DNA of 64,000 nt from an uncultured Gammaproteobacteria bacterium (GTDB lineage Bacteria; Pseudomonadota; Gammaproteobacteria; DRLM01), in assembly GCA_947259075.1 (NCBI GenBank), contig CAMYKQ010000040.1:1-64000 (forward strand), read 5' to 3'. Below, piece after piece: positions 61,330 to 64,000 of this stretch (within the stretch, counting starts at the first letter, position 1; the number at the start of each line of letters is the position of its first letter). The position numbers were made by a program, and so were the translations under genes. The notes below the pieces were generated by a model that did no database searches, was not told the DNA's origin, and was given only the letters and a program-made list of their open reading frames with translations.

Positions 61330-62562
61330 ATGGCGAGACTACGCACATCGTGGGTGCTATTGACGCTGGCGGCCGTGGCGCTGGCCGCGTTTGTTTATTA
61401 TTACCGCGCGGCGCAGGTGCTGGTGGTGGACACGGTGGCGGCGCGCAAAGGCGATTTGGTGGTGACCGTCACACCCACCGAGACGGGCACCGTGGACAGC
61501 GACGCCACCGCGCAAGTGAAGGCCGAGGTGGCGGGGCGTATCAGCGAATTGCGCGTGGCTGAAAGCGCGCGGGTCGCGGCCGGCGATGTGTTATTGCGTT
61601 TGGATGCCGCCGAATTGGAGGCGCGGGTGGCGCTGGCGCGTTCCAGCCTCGAAGCGGCGCGCACGCGTTTGCAGTCGGCGCGCATCACCTTGCCCTTGGA
61701 GCGGGCGCGCAACGCGGCGGCGGTGGCCGAGGCGCAGGCCCGTTACGATGATGCCAAGCAACGTCACGACAAAAAACAGCGCTTGTTCGAGGCGCGCTTG
61801 ATTCCACTGGGTGAGATAGAGTCAGCGGCCTCAGAAGTGGCGGGCGCTGAAGCAGCGTTGCAGGCGGCGCGCGTCAATCAAGATCGAGTGATTTTGCAAG
61901 AAGGCCAAATCGAGATCGCCGCCGCCGATGTGAAACAGCAAGAGGCGGCGCTGCGGGTGGCGCAAGTCAATCTCGATCACGCCGTTATCCGCGCGCCCAT
62001 CGCTGGCACGGTGGTGGAATTGCCGGTGAAGCTTGGTGAGTTGATGCAACCCGGCAGCGTGGTGGCGCGCATCACCCGGCTCGATGCGCTGTATGTGAAG
62101 GCGCAAGTCGATGAGGTGGACCTCAGCCGTTTACGGCTGAAGCAGCCGGCGGAAATTCAATTCGACACCCAGCCCAACGTGAAATACGCCGCCACCTTGT
62201 TTGAGATCGCGCCCGCGGTATCGGTGGAAAAACTCAAGAGCCGCAATGTCACGACCAAGCTGCGTCTCGCCGAACCGCCACCATTTTTGCGGCCGGGCAT
62301 GTCGGCGGACGTGGAGATCATCGTCGATACCGTGAAGGACGTGTTGCTGGTGCCGGCGCAGACGGTGATGTCGAAAAATAAAGAACAGTTCGTGTACGTG
62401 CTGGCCAGTGGCGAAGTGGCTAAGCGCAGCATCGAGGTCGGGCGATCCAATTGGGACGATATGGAAGTGGTGCAAGGTTTGAGTCGCGGCGAAGAAGTGA
62501 TTAAGTCGCTGGATGAAGAAGCGCTCAAGCCCGGCGTGCAAGCGCGGCGCGCGGATCGTTAG
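61330..62562 (+). CDS. MacA-like periplasmic adaptor (HlyD family)
   Basis: A 410-residue membrane-fusion protein anchored by one N-terminal segment (LLTLAAVALAAFVYY). It has two halves of the lipoyl/barrel domain (VTVTPTETGTVDSDATAQVKAEVAGRI and NLDHAVIRAPIAGTVVELPV) separated by a long helical hairpin (about residues 90-210). It bridges MacB-type permeases to an outer-membrane channel for export. ATG 61330 is preferred over the TTG at 61312. The ATPase gene follows after 11 bp. Confidence 0.9.
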   Translation: MARLRTSWVLLTLAAVALAAFVYYYRAAQVLVVDTVAARKGDLVVTVTPTETGTVDSDATAQVKAEVAGRISELRVAESARVAAGDVLLRLDAAELEARVALARSSLEAARTRLQSARITLPLERARNAAAVAEAQARYDDAKQRHDKKQRLFEARLIPLGEIESAASEVAGAEAALQAARVNQDRVILQEGQIEIAAADVKQQEAALRVAQVNLDHAVIRAPIAGTVVELPVKLGELMQPGSVVARITRLDALYVKAQVDEVDLSRLRLKQPAEIQFDTQPNVKYAATLFEIAPAVSVEKLKSRNVTTKLRLAEPPPFLRPGMSADVEIIVDTVKDVLLVPAQTVMSKNKEQFVYVLASGEVAKRSIEVGRSNWDDMEVVQGLSRGEEVIKSLDEEALKPGVQARRADR

Positions 62563-62573
62563 GGGCGTGAATC

Positions 62574-63275
62574 ATGGCGCAGTCGCCGCTCATTGAATTG
62601 GATGATGTGGGTAAGGTGTTCATCACCGGCGCATTGCGTCACGAGGTCTTGAAGCATATTTCACTCAAGATCGAAGAGGGCGAATACCTGGCCTTGATGG
62701 GGCCGTCGGGTTCGGGCAAGTCCACCCTGCTCAATATTCTCGGTTGTCTCGACGTGCCCAGCGGCGGTCATTACCGCCTGGAGGGGCGCGAGATCGCCAG
62801 CCGCGCCGATGCCGAGCTGGCGCGCGTCCGCAATCAATTTTTCGGTTTCGTGTTTCAGTCCTTCAATTTGCTGGGGCGTTACACCGTGGAGGAAAACGTC
62901 GCGCTGCCCATGGTGTATCGCGGTCTCGCGCGGCGCGAGCGCTTGCAGCGCGCCCGCGACTTGCTGGCCCGGGTGGGGCTGAAGGATTTCACCCGGCATT
63001 TGCCCTCGGAGTTGTCAGGCGGTATGCAGCAGCGCGTGGCCATCGCCCGCGCCTTGGTCAACTCGCCGAAGGTTTTGTTCGCCGACGAGCCCACCGGCAA
63101 CCTCGACAGCAAGACGGGACAAGAGATCATCAGTCTCTTCGGTGAATTGAGCGCCGAAGGCACGACCCTGGTAGTCGTGACGCACGATCCGCGGGTGGCG
63201 GAACACGCGCGGCGGGTCTTGACCCTGATCGACGGCGAGATCGTCGGCGATAAACGCAACGGGGAGGCGGCATGA
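62574..63275 (+). CDS. MacB/LolD-type ABC transporter ATPase
   Basis: A 233-residue ATPase that drives the MacB-type permease encoded next to it. Walker A is GPSGSGKSTLLNILG, the Q-loop FQSFNLLGRYTVEENV, signature LSGGMQQRVAIARAL, Walker B VLFADEPTGNLDSKTG, and switch VTHDPRVAEHA, all in the pattern of LolD/MacB ATPases. Its stop overlaps the permease start by 4 bp (ATGA). The exported substrate is unknown. Confidence 0.94.
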   Translation: MAQSPLIELDDVGKVFITGALRHEVLKHISLKIEEGEYLALMGPSGSGKSTLLNILGCLDVPSGGHYRLEGREIASRADAELARVRNQFFGFVFQSFNLLGRYTVEENVALPMVYRGLARRERLQRARDLLARVGLKDFTRHLPSELSGGMQQRVAIARALVNSPKVLFADEPTGNLDSKTGQEIISLFGELSAEGTTLVVVTHDPRVAEHARRVLTLIDGEIVGDKRNGEAA

Positions 63276-64000
63276 ATCCCTTCGAGCATTTGCGCATCGC
63301 CATGGATGCGCTGGCCGCCAATAAACTGCGCTCCTTCCTCACCATGCTGGGCGTCATCATCGGCGTGGCCTCGGTGATCATGCTGGTGGCTATTGGTGAG
63401 GGCGCCAAGACCTATATTCGCGCCGAGTTGATGGGCATCGGCACTAATTTACTCATCATCGTGCCGGGCAAGACCGAGACCAGCGGCATGGGCCACATGC
63501 CCTCCGGGGTGCAAAAGCTCACCCTCACCGATATGCGCGCCCTGGAAAAACGCGCGAGCCTAATCCCCGTGATGACGCCCGTGGTGGTGAGTAACGCGCC
63601 GGTGAAATTGGGCAATCGTTTGCGCAACGTGCAAATCATCGGCACCGATCAGAACTTCGAGGCCGTGCGTAATCTGCACGTGGAGATCGGCTCCTTCATC
63701 AGCAAGGCCGATGTCGATGGCGGACGGCGGGTGGCGGTGATAGGCCGCACCGTGAAGAAAGAACTCTTCGGCGAGAGCAATCCCTTGGGCCGCACGGTGA
63801 AGATCGGTGAGACCAAGTTCCGCGTCATCGGCATCATGGAGAAAAAGGGCATGACCCTGGGACAGGATATCGACGATCACGTCTTCATCCCGGTGGAGAC
63901 GGCGCAAGAGATTTTCGATGAAGACGGACTTACCAATATCCTCGCCCAAGTGATCAACGAGAGCGCCATCGAGCGCGCTAAAGAACAAATCCGCGGCGTG
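63272..64000 (+). CDS. MacB-type ABC permease (partial, 3' end outside window)
   Basis: The frame is open from ATG 63272 to the window end, 243 codons. It starts with the family N-terminus HLRIAMDALAANKLRSFLTM followed by a membrane segment (LGVIIGVASVIMLVAIGEG), then the periplasmic core domain with LTLTDMRALEKRASLIP and GRTVKKELFGESNPLGRTV. The C-terminal three membrane helices are beyond the window. With the adaptor and ATPase it forms a tripartite MacAB-like exporter. It is absent from the ORF track because it has no stop. Confidence 0.92.
   Translation, partial: MNPFEHLRIAMDALAANKLRSFLTMLGVIIGVASVIMLVAIGEGAKTYIRAELMGIGTNLLIIVPGKTETSGMGHMPSGVQKLTLTDMRALEKRASLIPVMTPVVVSNAPVKLGNRLRNVQIIGTDQNFEAVRNLHVEIGSFISKADVDGGRRVAVIGRTVKKELFGESNPLGRTVKIGETKFRVIGIMEKKGMTLGQDIDDHVFIPVETAQEIFDEDGLTNILAQVINESAIERAKEQIRGV

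Noticed and set aside
1-64000. CRISPR arrays, transposases, integrases, toxin-antitoxin or phage genes
   Set aside because: No repeat arrays and no ORF with such motifs were found on either strand.

Overview
The window is GC-rich (mostly about 60-68% G+C by eye), densely packed proteobacterial DNA. Gammaproteobacteria is the likelier class. The evidence is RNase T, Fe-SOD with SodB motifs, monothiol glutaredoxin, cytochrome c4, a YheT-type hydrolase and an enlarged Pseudomonas-style PstC; Betaproteobacteria cannot be excluded from sequence alone. I found no tRNA, rRNA, transposase, integrase or CRISPR array, so the DNA looks chromosomal.

Region 1 (1-9589) is the core of an exosortase A (XrtA)/PEP-CTERM exopolysaccharide locus in the classic order: end of an upstream gene, UDP-GlcNAc 2-epimerase, polysaccharide deacetylase, FemAB-like protein, glycosyltransferase Stp1, XrtA fused to EpsI, glycosyltransferase Stp2, XrtA-type asparagine synthase. 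The genes are tightly packed and probably one operon. Region 2 (9571-21514) adds accessory EPS genes: a putative GT-A transferase, a sulfotransferase, two GT4 transferases, a CapK-like AMP ligase, an O-antigen-ligase-like protein, a second asparagine synthase lacking Cys2, a TPR protein, a second sulfotransferase and another GT4 enzyme. Region 3 (21644-35017) holds a flippase, a sulfatase-fold membrane enzyme with Thr at the nucleophile position, a propeller-like protein, a 1258-residue diheme HzsA-like protein with an Ig-like domain and a GlyGly-CTERM-like tail, a VanZ-VanZ-heparinase fusion and a trypsin-like protease. Together these suggest an envelope-anchored, sulfated and otherwise decorated polysaccharide with its own export, ligation and cleavage enzymes.

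Region 4 (35018-39883) contains a possible small RNA, cytochrome c4, an orphan iron-type ABC ATPase and argF/argD. Region 5 (39820-49208) is a complete phosphate regulon: phoB, phoR, pstS, (pilZ, opposite strand), pstC, pstA, pstB, phoU. Three Pho boxes precede phoB, pstS and pstC, each followed after exactly 10 nt by a -10-like hexamer.

Region 6 (49239-64000) is mostly housekeeping: sodB, a stand-alone hydantoinase B, grxD, a cytochrome b561-PepSY fusion with a two-component system, an intact and a degenerate REC-GGDEF protein, rnt, a TraB/GumN protein, pyrC, a YheT-like hydrolase and a MacA/MacB-type exporter whose permease runs off the window.

The least explained elements are the HzsA-like protein, the VanZ-heparinase fusion, the Thr-type sulfatase-fold protein with its propeller neighbour, the PilZ protein inside the pho locus and the degenerate REC-GGDEF protein. 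All family names are from motif recognition and recall; no database search was run.
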